Source: CAWEQW01 sp963811365 (lineage in GTDB: Bacteria > Actinomycetota > Actinomycetes > Propionibacteriales > Nocardioidaceae). Taken from it: a DNA stretch of 64,000 bases. How positions within the stretch are numbered: position 1 is the stretch's first letter; the number at the start of each line of letters is the position of its first letter. Both the position numbers and the translations under genes were made by a program. The stretch is from contig CAWEQW010000009.1 of NCBI GenBank assembly GCA_963811365.1, positions 248,001-312,000 on the forward strand, given 5' to 3'. The notes below the pieces were generated by a model, which did no database searches, was not told the origin of the DNA, and worked only from the letters and a program-made list of their open reading frames with translations. This document shows positions 19,988 to 29,244 of the stretch, piece after piece.

Positions 19988-21366
19988 GCCATCTCGAACT
20001 CTTCGGAGTGCAGCTGCCGGACCGGCACCCGCAGGTCGCGCATCGCCCGCAGCACGGTGTGGGTCATCCCGGGAGGCCCGCAGACGAACACGTCGCGGGA
20101 GCGCACGTCACCGACCATGGCGGCGAGCTGCTGCGCCGACATCGGGTCGAAGCCCAGGTCTCGCCGGCGCCCCACGACGTACAGAACCCGCAGCCCGGAG
20201 CGCTTCGCGAGCCGGTCCAGCTCGTGGCGCAGCGCGAGGTCGTCGGCGTGGCTGGCGCGGTAGATCAGCACGGCGTCGACATGGTGCCGGTTCCAGCGAG
20301 TCACCAGCTCCTCGGCGAGGGCGCGGATCGGGCCGATGCCCGCGCCGCCGGCGACCAGCAGCAGCCGGTTCCGGACCCGCTTGTCGAGGGTGAAGTGGCC
20401 GAAGGGTCCCTCGGCCAGGACCGGGGTGCCGGGGCGGACCTGCGCCAACGCGGCACTGTGGTCCCCGGCGTCCTTCACCGTGATCCGCAGCATCCCGTGG
20501 TCCGGGGCGGCCGACAGCGAGTAGGGGTGCGCGGACCACAGGTGGCCGGGCGCCAGGAAGCGCCAGAGCAGGAACTGGCCGGCCCGCGCGCCGAGCTCGT
20601 CGAGCCGCCGGCCCCGCACCCAGACGCTCACCACGCCCGGCCCCTCGACGACGACCCGGTCCACGAGCAGACGGTGCCGGAACCAGCCCCGGACCGGCTG
20701 CACCGCGCGGTTCACGACCAGCACGGCGGCGACGAACAGGTACATGGCCCACCACAGTGCCCGGTTCAGCGGGTGGCCGACGAAGTCCTGGCCGGCCGCG
20801 ATCTGGTGCATGAACGCCAGTGCGACCGCGGCGTACGCCGTCAGGTGCAGCGCGTACCACAGCTCGTAGGACAGTCGCGCACGCGCGGCGCGCGCGCTCG
20901 AGACGGCGACGAGCAGGAACAGGGCGAGTCCCGCGGCGGCCTTGAGCATCTCCGGGTACGTCGAGAGCACCCGCCAGCCGGTCGAGGCCACGCCGCGGTG
21001 GTCGGTCAGCGAGTAGCCCTCGACGACCAGGAGCACGTGGACGACGAGCAGCACCACCGTGTTGGTGCCGAGCCCGCGGTGCCAGGCGGTGAGCCGGTCG
21101 AACCCGACGGCTCGCTCGAACCAGGGCAGCCGGCTCATCAGCATCAGCTGCACCAGCGCCAGGTAGGCGCCGAGCAGTCCCGCGAGCCGGCCTGCCGCCG
21201 TCACCTTGGCGCCGAGGTCGTTCAAGGAGGTCGGGTCGTGCCACCAGAGCGCCACGATGGCCAGCGCGCCGAGCAGCAGCACGGCCCGGACCGCCACGTG
21301 GCTGCCCGTCGGGTCGGCCTGGCCCGCGGCGTCGGGGCGGCGCGGGCGGACCAGGGTCGCGGTCAC
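19984..21366 (-). CDS. Ferric reductase-like transmembrane oxidoreductase with FAD/NAD(P)-binding domain
   Basis: A 460-residue protein with six hydrophobic helices bearing paired histidines for b-type haem (AWHRGLGTNTVVLLVVHVLLV and LWYALHLTAYAAVALAFMHQ), then a ferredoxin-reductase-like module. FAD binding is indicated by HPYSLSAAP, and NAD(P) binding by VAGGAGIGPIRALAEEL and FVCGPPGMTHTVLRAM. This is the layout of the ferric reductase/NADPH oxidase family. GTG 21366 follows an AGGGAG ribosome site. Together with the FMN-binding protein and ApbE it probably moves electrons from cytoplasmic NAD(P)H across the membrane to iron or another acceptor. Confidence 0.88.
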   Translation of the reverse strand: MTATLVRPRRPDAAGQADPTGSHVAVRAVLLLGALAIVALWWHDPTSLNDLGAKVTAAGRLAGLLGAYLALVQLMLMSRLPWFERAVGFDRLTAWHRGLGTNTVVLLVVHVLLVVEGYSLTDHRGVASTGWRVLSTYPEMLKAAAGLALFLLVAVSSARAARARLSYELWYALHLTAYAAVALAFMHQIAAGQDFVGHPLNRALWWAMYLFVAAVLVVNRAVQPVRGWFRHRLLVDRVVVEGPGVVSVWVRGRRLDELGARAGQFLLWRFLAPGHLWSAHPYSLSAAPDHGMLRITVKDAGDHSAALAQVRPGTPVLAEGPFGHFTLDKRVRNRLLLVAGGAGIGPIRALAEELVTRWNRHHVDAVLIYRASHADDLALRHELDRLAKRSGLRVLYVVGRRRDLGFDPMSAQQLAAMVGDVRSRDVFVCGPPGMTHTVLRAMRDLRVPVRQLHSEEFEMA

Positions 21367-21443
21367 GTGCCTGCTCCCTTCGTCGGTGATGCGGACAGTG
21401 CCGACGGTAGGGCGCGGATCTCGGAGGATTCTTAGAGCCGGGC

Positions 21444-21521
21444 TCGTACACCGACGTACCCGATGCCCGTCCAGGCGCACAGGAGCCGCCCGGAGCGGCC
21501 GACTGGTACGTCGGTGTACGA
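21444..21521. promoter_or_regulatory. Perfect 17-bp inverted repeat upstream of the reductase operon
   Basis: TCGTACACCGACGTACC (21444-21460) and its exact reverse complement (21505-21521) flank a 44-base spacer. The element lies between the stop of the small protein gene and the start of the ferric-reductase-like operon, both on the minus strand. The long spacer argues against a simple terminator. Two oppositely oriented binding boxes for a regulator, or a structured leader, fit better. Each arm itself has GTAC at both ends. Confidence 0.55.
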
Positions 21522-21529
21522 CGGACGCC

Positions 21530-21895
21530 TCACTCCTCCCAGGGCGGCGTCTCGTCCATCTTCCGGTAGTACTTCGCCAGGTGACCCTTCACCCGGGCGA
21601 CGTCCTGCTCCGGCAGGTCGACGCCACCGCGGCCGCCCTGCATCACGTTCCCGGCGGCCATCAGCCCGCGCGGCACGACCTGCAGGTCGCCGTCGACGAC
21701 ATCGCAGATCAGCAGCTTGTAGGCGGTGAAGTTCTGCTTCTTCTCCGCGTCGTACCAGACGTGAGCGTTCCGGTACTTCTCGGTCGGCTCGTCCTCGGCG
21801 CCCGCCCACTGCCGGACCCGCTTCTCCGCCGCCGAGCCGTCCCAGTCCTGGTCGCGATCGGCCATCGGGAGGTCGTGGAAGGTGGTGACGGCCAT
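21530..21895 (-). CDS. Small protein with a phage-associated domain, function unknown
   Basis: A 121-residue hydrophilic protein. The segment YKLLICDVVDGDLQVVPRGL, then GGRGGVDLPEQDVARVKGHL and YYRKMDETPPWEE, resembles a conserved domain often found in phage-derived proteins, sometimes appended to prohead proteases, and also alone in actinobacteria. This recognition is tentative. The start is clear: AGGAGGAGAAC directly before ATG 21895. No other phage genes surround it, so it may be domesticated. It is transcribed toward the reductase operon but separated from it by a long inverted repeat. Confidence 0.6.
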   Translation of the reverse strand: MAVTTFHDLPMADRDQDWDGSAAEKRVRQWAGAEDEPTEKYRNAHVWYDAEKKQNFTAYKLLICDVVDGDLQVVPRGLMAAGNVMQGGRGGVDLPEQDVARVKGHLAKYYRKMDETPPWEE

Positions 21896-22005
21896 GTTCT
21901 CCTCCTGGAGCCGGTGGTTGCTGTCGCCACCCCTCCTACCCAGGTTGGCGGGGTTTGTGACCTGAGCCACAGGGGTAGTTCGGAGGCGATCTCGGGAGGT
22001 CCGCC

Positions 22006-24235
22006 ATGCCGTTTCCGTCTGCCCTGTCCCGTCCCTGCGCCGCAGCGGTCCTCGCGCTGGCGACCGCCGCGATGGCCGCCGCCCCCGGTGCGCCCGCCGC
22101 CGGCGCGGCAGCCGGCTCCCGCGGGGCCAAGGCCACCTGGGCGGAGGCGGACAAGACCGGGTTCGGGACCGCGCGGACGCGGGCCAGCAACGTCTGGTTC
22201 ACGCTGCAGCGCGGCCGGGTCAGCGAGGTGTTCTACCCCGACCTCTCGACCCCCAGCGTGCGCAGTCTCGAGCTCGTCGTCACCGACGGGCGCACGTTCA
22301 CCGACCGCGAGTCGGTGGACATGCGGCACACCACGGTCCGGCCCGACGAGCGCAGCCTCCGGTTCACCCAGGTGAACACCGCCGACTCGGGCAGGTACCG
22401 GATCACCAAGACCATCGTGACCGACCCGTCCCGGGACGTGCTGATGATGCGGGTCCGGCTCCAGTCGCTCGACGGCGGCCGCTACCAGCTGTTCGCGCTC
22501 TACGACCCGTCCCTGCACAACAGCGGGATGGACGACACCGGCCGGACGGTCGGCCACCGGCTGGTGGCCACCGACGGCGGCACCCGCACGGCCAGCGCGC
22601 TGACGTCGCGACCCCGGTTCGACGAGACGTCGAACACGCTGCTCGGCGGCCGGGGCGGCTGGCGAGACCTGCGCGACGACCACGTGCTCGACCACCGCCT
22701 GCGGCGCGTCGGCCCGGGCAACGTCGTGCAGACCGGCCGGGTCCGTGGCGTGACCGGGCGGCGGGGCCACCAGTACGCCACCATCGCGCTGGGCTTCGGC
22801 CACAGCCGGCGCGGCCGCCTGGCACAAGGCCGACACCGCGGTCCGGGCGCGGTTCGCCGCGGTCGCGCGGCGCTACGACGCCGGCTGGCACGGCTACCTG
22901 GACCGGCTGCACCCTGTGCCGGCCAGCGCCGCGACCGAGCGCCGGCAGTACCTCGCGTCCACGCTGGTGCTCGCCGCGGCCGAGGACAAGCTGCACCCCG
23001 GCGCGTTCGTGGCCTCCCCGACGGAGCCCTGGGTGTGGGGCGACGAGATCAAGGGCCTGTCCTCGCCGTCCGGCGCCTACCACCTCGTGTGGGCGCGCGA
23101 CGCCTACCAGTTCGGCACCGCGCTGTGGGCGGACGGCGACCGCGCCGGCGCTCGCCGGATCGTCGACTGGCTGTTCGACGTGCAGCAGAGGCCCGACGGG
23201 TCGTTCCCGCAGAACTCCACGGTCGGCGGGAAGCCGGTGTGGACGAACCTGCAGCTCGACGAGGTCGCGCTGCCGATCGCGCTGGCGCACCTGGTCGGCC
23301 TCGACGGTCCGGCGACGTACCGGCACGTCAAGAGGGCCGCGAACTTCATCGCCGGGTTCAAGGACCCGACGACCGGTCGGCGGGCCCCGTTCACCCCGCA
23401 GGACCGCTGGGAGAACCAGTCGGGCTACTCGCCGAACTCGATCGCGGCGCAGATAGCCGGCCTGGTGTGCGCCGCGGACATGGCGACGAAGCACGGCGAC
23501 ACCGCGTCGGCGACGAAGTGGCTGGCGCTGGCGGACCAGTGGCGCTCGCGGCTGAAGTCCTGGACCGTGACCACCAACGGACCCCTGTCGCCGAGCCCGT
23601 ACTTCCTGAGGCTGACCAAGAACGGACGGCCGAACACCGGCTACACCTACTCGATCGGCGACGGTGGTCCGTCCGCGATCGACCAGCGCAAGGTCGTGGA
23701 CCCCAGCTTCCTCGACCTGGTGCGCTACGGCATCGAGCCGCCGACCGACGCCGACGTGCTCTCCACACTGCCGGTCGTCGACCAGCAGCTGGAGGTGGAC
23801 ACGCCCAACGGCCCGTTCTGGCACCGGTTCAGCAGGGACGGGTACGGCGAGACGCGGACCGGCGCGGAGTGGTTCATCGGCACGCCGGACACCGGCCGGA
23901 CCCTGGGCCGCGCGTGGCCGCTGCTGACCGGCGAGCGTGGCGAGTACGAGGTGACCGCCGGGCGAGACGGCGCGCCGTACCTCGCCGCGATGGCGGCTGC
24001 CACCGGCCCCGGCGACATGCTCGCCGAGCAGGTCTGGGACAACCGGCCCCCGACCGGCCGGCCGTGCTGCAGGGCCGGCGAGGGCACCCGCTCGGCCACG
24101 CCGCTGACCTGGTCGCACGCCGGCCTGGTGCGGCTCGCCTGGACGATCCAGCGCGGCACGCCGGTGGACGAGCAGCCGGTCGTCGCGGACCGCTACGCGA
24201 ACGCCTGCGGCCGGGCGACGTCGAAGCGCTGCTGA
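22006..24235 (+). pseudogene. Secreted GH15 glucoamylase/glucodextranase, one frameshift
   Basis: GH15 enzymes release glucose from alpha-glucans by inversion. The first frame gives a signal peptide (residues 1-35) and a glucodextranase-type N-terminal beta domain (ASNVWFTLQRGRVSEVFYPD). After a frame change near 22815-22825 the (alpha/alpha)6 catalytic domain continues: PWVWGDEIKGLSSPSGAYHL, VWARDAYQFGTAL, QRPDGSFPQNS, QDRWENQSGYSPNSIAAQIA and TPLTWSHAGLVRL. One extra base between RRG and AAWHKADTAVRARF explains the break. If corrected, the protein is about 743 residues, close to the family norm. ATG 22006 has a GGGAGG ribosome site. It is convergent with fhs, 22 bases away. Confidence 0.8.
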
Positions 24236-24257
24236 GCGCCACGGTCCCGGGGCCAGG

Positions 24258-25937
24258 CTACGAGAGCCCCAGGATCGTGCCGTCGTCGGTCAGGTCGATG
24301 CGGTGCGCTGCCGGCTCGGTCGGCAGCCCCGGCATCGTCATCACGTCGCCGCAGACCAGCACCACGAAGCCGGCGCCCGCCGAGAGCCGCACCTCGCGGA
24401 CGTTCAGCGTGTGGCCGCTCGGGGCGCCGCGCTGGGCGGTGTCGGTGGAGAACGAGTACTGGGTCTTGGCCACGCACACCGGCAGGCCGCCGTACCCGTC
24501 GGCCTCGATGCGGTCCCGGCGACGTGCCGCCTTGGGCTCCCAGGTCACCGCCTCGGCTCCGTACAGCCGGCGCGCGACGGCCTCGGCCTTCTCGGTCGTC
24601 GACAGCTCCGCGTCGTAGGTGAACGAGAAGGCGTACGGCGACTCGGAGTCCAGCACCTCGAGCACGCCCTTGGCGAGCTGCTCCGCGCCGACGCCGCCGT
24701 CCGCGACGTGCGTGGTCGGGTAGGCCGCAGCGCCCTCGGCCGCGACCAGCCGCTGCACCAGCGCGACCTCCTCGTCGGTGTCGGTCGGGAAGCGGTTGAC
24801 GGCGACGACGCACGGGATGCCGTAGACCTCGCGGATGTTGTGCAGGTGCCGTGCCAGGTTGACCATCCCCGCCTCCACGGCGACGAGGTCCTCGTTCCTG
24901 AGGTCGGCGGCCGCGACGCCGCCGTGGTACTTCAGCGCCTTCACCGTGGCCACCACCACGGCGACGTCGGGACGCAGGCCGGACTTGCGGCACTTGATGT
25001 CGACGAACTTCTCCGCGCCGAGGTCGGCGCCGAAGCCGGCCTCGGTGACCACGTAGTCCGCCATCCTCAGGGCGGCCCGGGTGGCGACCACCGAGCTGCA
25101 GCCGTGCGCGATGTTCGCGAACGGACCTCCGTGGATGAAGGCCGGGGCGTGCTCGAGGGTCTGCACGAGGTTCGGCGCCAGCGCGTCGCGCAGCAGCACG
25201 GTCATCGCGCCGTCGGCGTGCAGCTCACGCGCGGTGACCGGCCTCTTGGTGCGGGTGTAGCCGACCACGATGTCGCCGATGCGCCGCTTCAGGTCGGCCC
25301 ACGACTCGGTCAGGCAGAAGATCGCCATCAGCTCCGAGGCGACCACGATGTCGAAGCCGTCCTGCCGGGGGTAGCCGTTCGCGACCCCGCCGAGCCCGAC
25401 GACGATGTCGCGCAGGGCCCGGTCGTTGAGGTCCACGACCCGCTTCCAGGTGATGCTGCGCACGTCGATGTCCAGGGCGTTGCCGTGGTGGACGTGGTTG
25501 TCGATGAGCGCGGACAGCAGGTTGTGCGCGGCGGCGATCGCGGCGAAGTCGCCGGTGAAGTGCAGGTTGATGTCCGACATCGGCACCACCTGCGCGTAGC
25601 CGCCGCCGGCGGCACCGCCCTTCATGCCGAACACCGGACCCATCGACGGCTCGCGCAGGCAGGCCATCGCCGTGTGGCCGAGCCCGTGCAGCGCGTCTGT
25701 GAGGCCGACGGTCGTGGTCGTCTTGCCCTCGCCGGCCGGCGTCGGCGACATCGCGGTGACCAGGACCAGCCGCCCGTCGTCGCGATCCTCCAGGGTGGCG
25801 AGGTAGCCCAGGTCGACCTTGGCCTTGTAGTGGCCGAACGGCACCAGGTGCTCCTCGTCGATGCCCAGCTCGTCGCGGGCGACGTCGGTGATGCGGCGCA
25901 GGGTGGCCGCGTTGGCGATCTCGATGTCCGACAGCAA
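24258..25937 (-). CDS. fhs: Formate--tetrahydrofolate ligase
   Basis: Fhs makes 10-formyl-THF from formate, ATP and THF, feeding one-carbon metabolism. Family motifs are intact: the P-loop TPAGEGKTTTTVGLTDAL, REPSMGPVFGMKGGAAGGGY, DINLHFTGDFAA, and EAGFGADLGAEKF. The TTG at 25937 is chosen because it has AGAGGA six bases upstream and gives the usual LLSDIEIANAA N-terminus (559 residues); an upstream GTG at 25967 would add ten residues. It stands alone, convergent with the GH15 gene and separated from the 2H phosphoesterase gene by about 100 bases. Confidence 0.93.
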   Translation of the reverse strand: MLSDIEIANAATLRRITDVARDELGIDEEHLVPFGHYKAKVDLGYLATLEDRDDGRLVLVTAMSPTPAGEGKTTTTVGLTDALHGLGHTAMACLREPSMGPVFGMKGGAAGGGYAQVVPMSDINLHFTGDFAAIAAAHNLLSALIDNHVHHGNALDIDVRSITWKRVVDLNDRALRDIVVGLGGVANGYPRQDGFDIVVASELMAIFCLTESWADLKRRIGDIVVGYTRTKRPVTARELHADGAMTVLLRDALAPNLVQTLEHAPAFIHGGPFANIAHGCSSVVATRAALRMADYVVTEAGFGADLGAEKFVDIKCRKSGLRPDVAVVVATVKALKYHGGVAAADLRNEDLVAVEAGMVNLARHLHNIREVYGIPCVVAVNRFPTDTDEEVALVQRLVAAEGAAAYPTTHVADGGVGAEQLAKGVLEVLDSESPYAFSFTYDAELSTTEKAEAVARRLYGAEAVTWEPKAARRRDRIEADGYGGLPVCVAKTQYSFSTDTAQRGAPSGHTLNVREVRLSAGAGFVVLVCGDVMTMPGLPTEPAAHRIDLTDDGTILGLS

Positions 25938-26040
25938 CAGGTGTCCTCTCGACGACGTCCGGAGCACCCCCGAACGGGTGGCCGGCCCAGCCTCGGGACA
26001 ACGTAGCCCGCGTCACCCGGCCGTGTCCCGCGGTTCCCCG

Positions 26041-26565
26041 CTACACCAGGTGCGGAAGCCGATGCAGCCGGCCGGTGCGGGTCTCCACGAGCGCCGCGCC
26101 GGCCAGGCTGGCCTCGAGCGGCAGGACGTCGTACACGCGCCGGGCGACCGTGGCCAGGTCGGTGAGGTGCAGCCGCGGGGCCAGCGTGAGGTGCGGCAGC
26201 CACTCGCCGGGCCGGTAGTGCTTGTGCAGCACCGCCCCCGTCTCGAGGACCCGGTCTGCGACCGTCTCCTGGCGGGCCACCAGGCTGCTGGTGACTCCGG
26301 GGACGAGCCAGCATCGGCTCCGGCGGAACATCCCCAACGCGTCGAAGTGGACCGGCGCGGCCGGCGCGGGCGGCAGAGCGGAGAGCGCTCCGGCGACCTG
26401 CTCGAGGTCGCAGTCCAGCAACGACGCGAACGTCAGGTGCGGGACGTGCCGTCCGTGCGTGTGCGTGAGCAGGGTGGGGACGCCGTCGTCCTCGAGCCTG
26501 CGCCACAGCCGGCGCACCGCGCGGTCCGCGCCGTCGTCGAGCAGCAGGCACACCGACACCGCCAT
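26041..26565 (-). CDS. 2'-5' RNA ligase/2H phosphoesterase superfamily protein
   Basis: A 174-residue protein with the two H-x-T motifs of 2H phosphoesterases, VPHLTFA (His43, Thr45) and LPHLTLA (His125, Thr127), spaced as in ThpR/LigT-like enzymes. These act on 2',3'-cyclic phosphates or related RNA ends; the natural substrate of the stand-alone actinobacterial forms is unknown. ATG 26565 follows GGGAGG. The gene is divergent from the geranylgeranyl reductase-like gene. Confidence 0.82.
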   Translation of the reverse strand: MAVSVCLLLDDGADRAVRRLWRRLEDDGVPTLLTHTHGRHVPHLTFASLLDCDLEQVAGALSALPPAPAAPVHFDALGMFRRSRCWLVPGVTSSLVARQETVADRVLETGAVLHKHYRPGEWLPHLTLAPRLHLTDLATVARRVYDVLPLEASLAGAALVETRTGRLHRLPHLV

Positions 26566-26657
26566 CGGCTCGCCTCCCTCCGCGTGCAGGCAGGGTACGA
26601 CGGGTCCGCACAGGACGCGGCCGGGTGCTGCTTGGCCGGTTGGGGTAGGAACGGTGC

Positions 26658-27860
26658 ATGGCCGCAGCTCCCGTCGACGATGTCGCGGCACGCTCCTGGG
26701 ACCTCGTCGTCGTCGGCGCCGGACCGGCGGGCGCGGCGACGGCGATCGGAGCGCTGCGGGCGCGGCCGGGCCTCGCGGTGCTGCTGCTCGACCGGGCCGA
26801 CTTCCCGCGTGACAAGACCTGCGGGGACGGGGTGGCGCCGCACGTCGTGGAGCTGCTCGCGGCGCACGGCGTGCACGGGATCGTCGACGACCGGGTGCCG
26901 GTCGCGCGGCTCCGCCTCGAGCGGGCCGGCCGGACCGCCGCGCGGGCGATGCGCCGCCCGGCCTGGGTCGTGCCCCGCGCCGTGCTGGACGCCCGGCTGG
27001 TCGAGGCGGCGCAGCAGGCGGGGGCCCGGCTGGTGCGCCACCGGGTCCGGCGGGTGGAGCGGTCGGGCTCCCACCTGCTCCTCGACGGTGCGGTGCGGGG
27101 CGCCGTGCTCGTGGGGGCGGACGGGGTGCACTCCGTCGTGCGCCCGCTGCTCGGCGGCCACCGTGCCGGGACCGCGCTGGCGCTGCGCGGCTATGCGCCG
27201 GTGGCCGAGTGCCGTCGAGGTGAGCAGGCGATCGTGTTCGGCGACGCGCACTCTCCGTCGTACGCCTGGTCCTTCGACCGCGGTGACGGGCTGGCCAACG
27301 TCGGCTACGGCGAGCTGCTGGCGGCCGGCCGCCCGGCGCCGTCGCGACGAGCGCTGATCGCCCGGCTGGAGAGCCTGCTCCCGGGCGCCACTCGCGCGGG
27401 CGGCGACTGGCGCGGCCACCACCTCCCGCTCTCCAGCAGTCGCTGGAGACCGCCGGACGGGCCGGTCCTGCTCGCCGGCGACGCCGCCGGGCTGGTCAAC
27501 CCGATGACGGGCGAGGGCATCTACTACGCGGTCGCCACCGGCCTGGCCGCCGGGCGGGTCGCGGCCGAGGCGGTCTGCGCAGCGGACCCGGGGTCGGCCG
27601 GGCAGCGCTACCGGCGCGCGACCTCGCCGCTGCTGTCGTGGCACCTGCGGCACACCGCGGTCGCCGGCCGGCTGGCCGGGTCGGGGACGGTCCTCGACGC
27701 CGGTCTCAGTGCGGCTGCGCACGACCAGGGGGTCTTCGACGACCTGGTCGAGCTGGGGCTGGCGAACGGCCGGGTGACGGCGCGAGTGGTCGCCGGGCTG
27801 GCCCGCGCAGGTCTCATCGGCCTGGTCGCGGAGCCGGGCCGGTTGCGGCGTCGGGCATGA
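26658..27860 (+). CDS. Geranylgeranyl reductase family FAD-dependent oxidoreductase
   Basis: A 400-residue flavoprotein that probably saturates isoprenoid double bonds. Features: the FAD dinucleotide motif VVVGAGPAGAATAIGALR (about residues 19-36), DFPRDKTCGDGVAPH (the Cys-Gly-Asp-Gly signature of the family), VGADGVHSVVR and the second FAD motif LLAGDAAGLVNPMTGEGIYYA. Its TGA overlaps the ATG of idi, so reduction and isoprenoid supply are translationally coupled. A menaquinone side-chain reductase (MenJ-like) is a reasonable guess; carotenoid or archaeal-type lipid roles are less likely in this setting. Confidence 0.85.
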   Translation: MAAAPVDDVAARSWDLVVVGAGPAGAATAIGALRARPGLAVLLLDRADFPRDKTCGDGVAPHVVELLAAHGVHGIVDDRVPVARLRLERAGRTAARAMRRPAWVVPRAVLDARLVEAAQQAGARLVRHRVRRVERSGSHLLLDGAVRGAVLVGADGVHSVVRPLLGGHRAGTALALRGYAPVAECRRGEQAIVFGDAHSPSYAWSFDRGDGLANVGYGELLAAGRPAPSRRALIARLESLLPGATRAGGDWRGHHLPLSSSRWRPPDGPVLLAGDAAGLVNPMTGEGIYYAVATGLAAGRVAAEAVCAADPGSAGQRYRRATSPLLSWHLRHTAVAGRLAGSGTVLDAGLSAAAHDQGVFDDLVELGLANGRVTARVVAGLARAGLIGLVAEPGRLRRRA

Positions 27861-28471
27861 TCGACCCCATGGAACAGGTTGTGCTGCTCGACGAGGACGG
27901 CAAGGCGATCGGAAGCGCGCCCAAGCGCGAGGTGCACCACAGGGACACGCCGCTCCACCTGGCGTTCTCCTGCTACGTCCTCTCGCCCGCGGGCGAGCTG
28001 CTGCTGACCCGCCGCGCGCTGCACAAGGCGACCTTCCCGGGACTGTGGACCAACAGCTTCTGTGGCCACCCGGGCCCGGGGGAGGAGATGACCGAGGCGC
28101 TGCACCGTCGCGCCGAGCAGGAGCTCGGGATCCGGCTGACGGACCTCCGGCCGGTGCTGCCGCGGTTCCGCTACCAGGCGGTGATGGCCGACGGCACCCG
28201 GGAGAACGAGATCTGCCCGGTCTTCGCCGCCGTCACCACTGACCTCCCGCACGTCGACCCCGATGAGGTGGACGACCACGCCTGGGTCCCGTGGCCGACG
28301 TTCGCGCAGGAGGTGACCGGCGGGACCCGCGAGGTCTCCCCGTGGTGCGTCCAGCAGGTCCGTCAGCTCGACGAGCGTGGGCTGGCCGCCGCGGACCCGG
28401 GCGACCTGCCGCCCGCCGCCCGCGGCCTCGGCGGCGGCGCGTCGGTGGGCAACGACGGCGTGACGATGTAG
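27857..28471 (+). CDS. idi: Isopentenyl-diphosphate delta-isomerase, type 1
   Basis: Idi interconverts isopentenyl and dimethylallyl diphosphate. The Nudix-fold protein (204 residues) has LLTRRALHKATFPGLWTNS, the catalytic Cys in FCGHPGPGEE (about residue 70), RRAEQELGI and the second catalytic region ENEICPVF (about residue 118). ATG 27857 overlaps the reductase stop; ATG 27869 is a possible alternative. The 3' end runs 109 bases into the 3' end of the convergent DUF429 gene; the last ~35 residues (low-complexity Ala/Gly/Pro) lie beyond the conserved fold. Confidence 0.92.
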   Translation: MIDPMEQVVLLDEDGKAIGSAPKREVHHRDTPLHLAFSCYVLSPAGELLLTRRALHKATFPGLWTNSFCGHPGPGEEMTEALHRRAEQELGIRLTDLRPVLPRFRYQAVMADGTRENEICPVFAAVTTDLPHVDPDEVDDHAWVPWPTFAQEVTGGTREVSPWCVQQVRQLDERGLAAADPGDLPPAARGLGGGASVGNDGVTM

Positions 28472-29172
28472 CCCTCGGCCACGGTGCCGTACGTCGTGGT
28501 GTCGTCGGGCCGCAGGTCGGCGAAGAGCGCGACGTAGCCGCACACCACCGCGTCGACGACGTCCTCGACGGCACGCAGCCGGGCCTTCGTGGGAGCGTGC
28601 CGCAGTACGTGCACGGCTGCGTGCCATCCGGGACGGTCGAGGTCGAGCGGCGGGGACGCCTCGGCCAGCGACTCCAGCAGGGTGACGAGCCGCAGTGACT
28701 CGGCGCGGAGGCCCGCGAGGTCACGGCCCTGCTTGTGCTTGTACTTCAGTGTCCGGTCCAGCCTGAACAGCGCGACGAGGGCGGGATGCGGGTAGACCTC
28801 GATGGCGCGCCGCGCCGTGCCGGCAGCGGGGTCCACGTCCAGGCCGAGAGCCTCGGCCAGGCGCAGCGCCCGCGAGCCGTCGGCGAGCTCCGGCCGGCTC
28901 CGGCTGGACGGATGCGCTCCCGCGTCGTACCGCCCGAAGTCCGCGGTCAGCTCGGCCTCGCAGCGACGGCGTCCCGTCGCGTTCGGCACGACCAGGGGAG
29001 CGTCGAAGGCGACCAGGCACGCGCCCTGCGTCCACGGCGCCATCCGCGCCAGCACCTCGCTGTCGCTGCGCGCGTCCCCGAGCGCCACCAGCCCGCCGGC
29101 CGCGTCGAGGACCGCGACACCCGTCCGGCCGCGGGTGCCCCAGGCGAGGTCGACGCCGACGTAGCAGGTCAC
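28363..29172 (-). CDS. DUF429 family protein (predicted RNase H-like nuclease)
   Basis: A 269-residue protein with the DUF429 pattern: YVGVDLAWGTRGRTGVAVLD at the N-terminus (first acidic residue of an RNase H-like fold), VAFDAPLVVPNATGRRRCE, EVYPHPALVALFRL with KYKHKQGR, and EDVVDAVVCGYVALFA. The family is predicted to be a nuclease; biochemical function is unknown. The C-terminal ~35 residues are low-complexity and overlap the 3' end of idi on the other strand, so a shorter true product would not be surprising. Divergent from the next small gene. Confidence 0.8.
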   Translation of the reverse strand: MTCYVGVDLAWGTRGRTGVAVLDAAGGLVALGDARSDSEVLARMAPWTQGACLVAFDAPLVVPNATGRRRCEAELTADFGRYDAGAHPSSRSRPELADGSRALRLAEALGLDVDPAAGTARRAIEVYPHPALVALFRLDRTLKYKHKQGRDLAGLRAESLRLVTLLESLAEASPPLDLDRPGWHAAVHVLRHAPTKARLRAVEDVVDAVVCGYVALFADLRPDDTTTYGTVAEGYIVTPSLPTDAPPPRPRAAGGRSPGSAAASPRSSS

Positions 29173-29244
29173 CGCGTCACGGTAGCGGTGGGCCTATCGT
29201 GGCCTGCACGACAGGAACCCGACGATCGGGAGAGGGGCACGACC

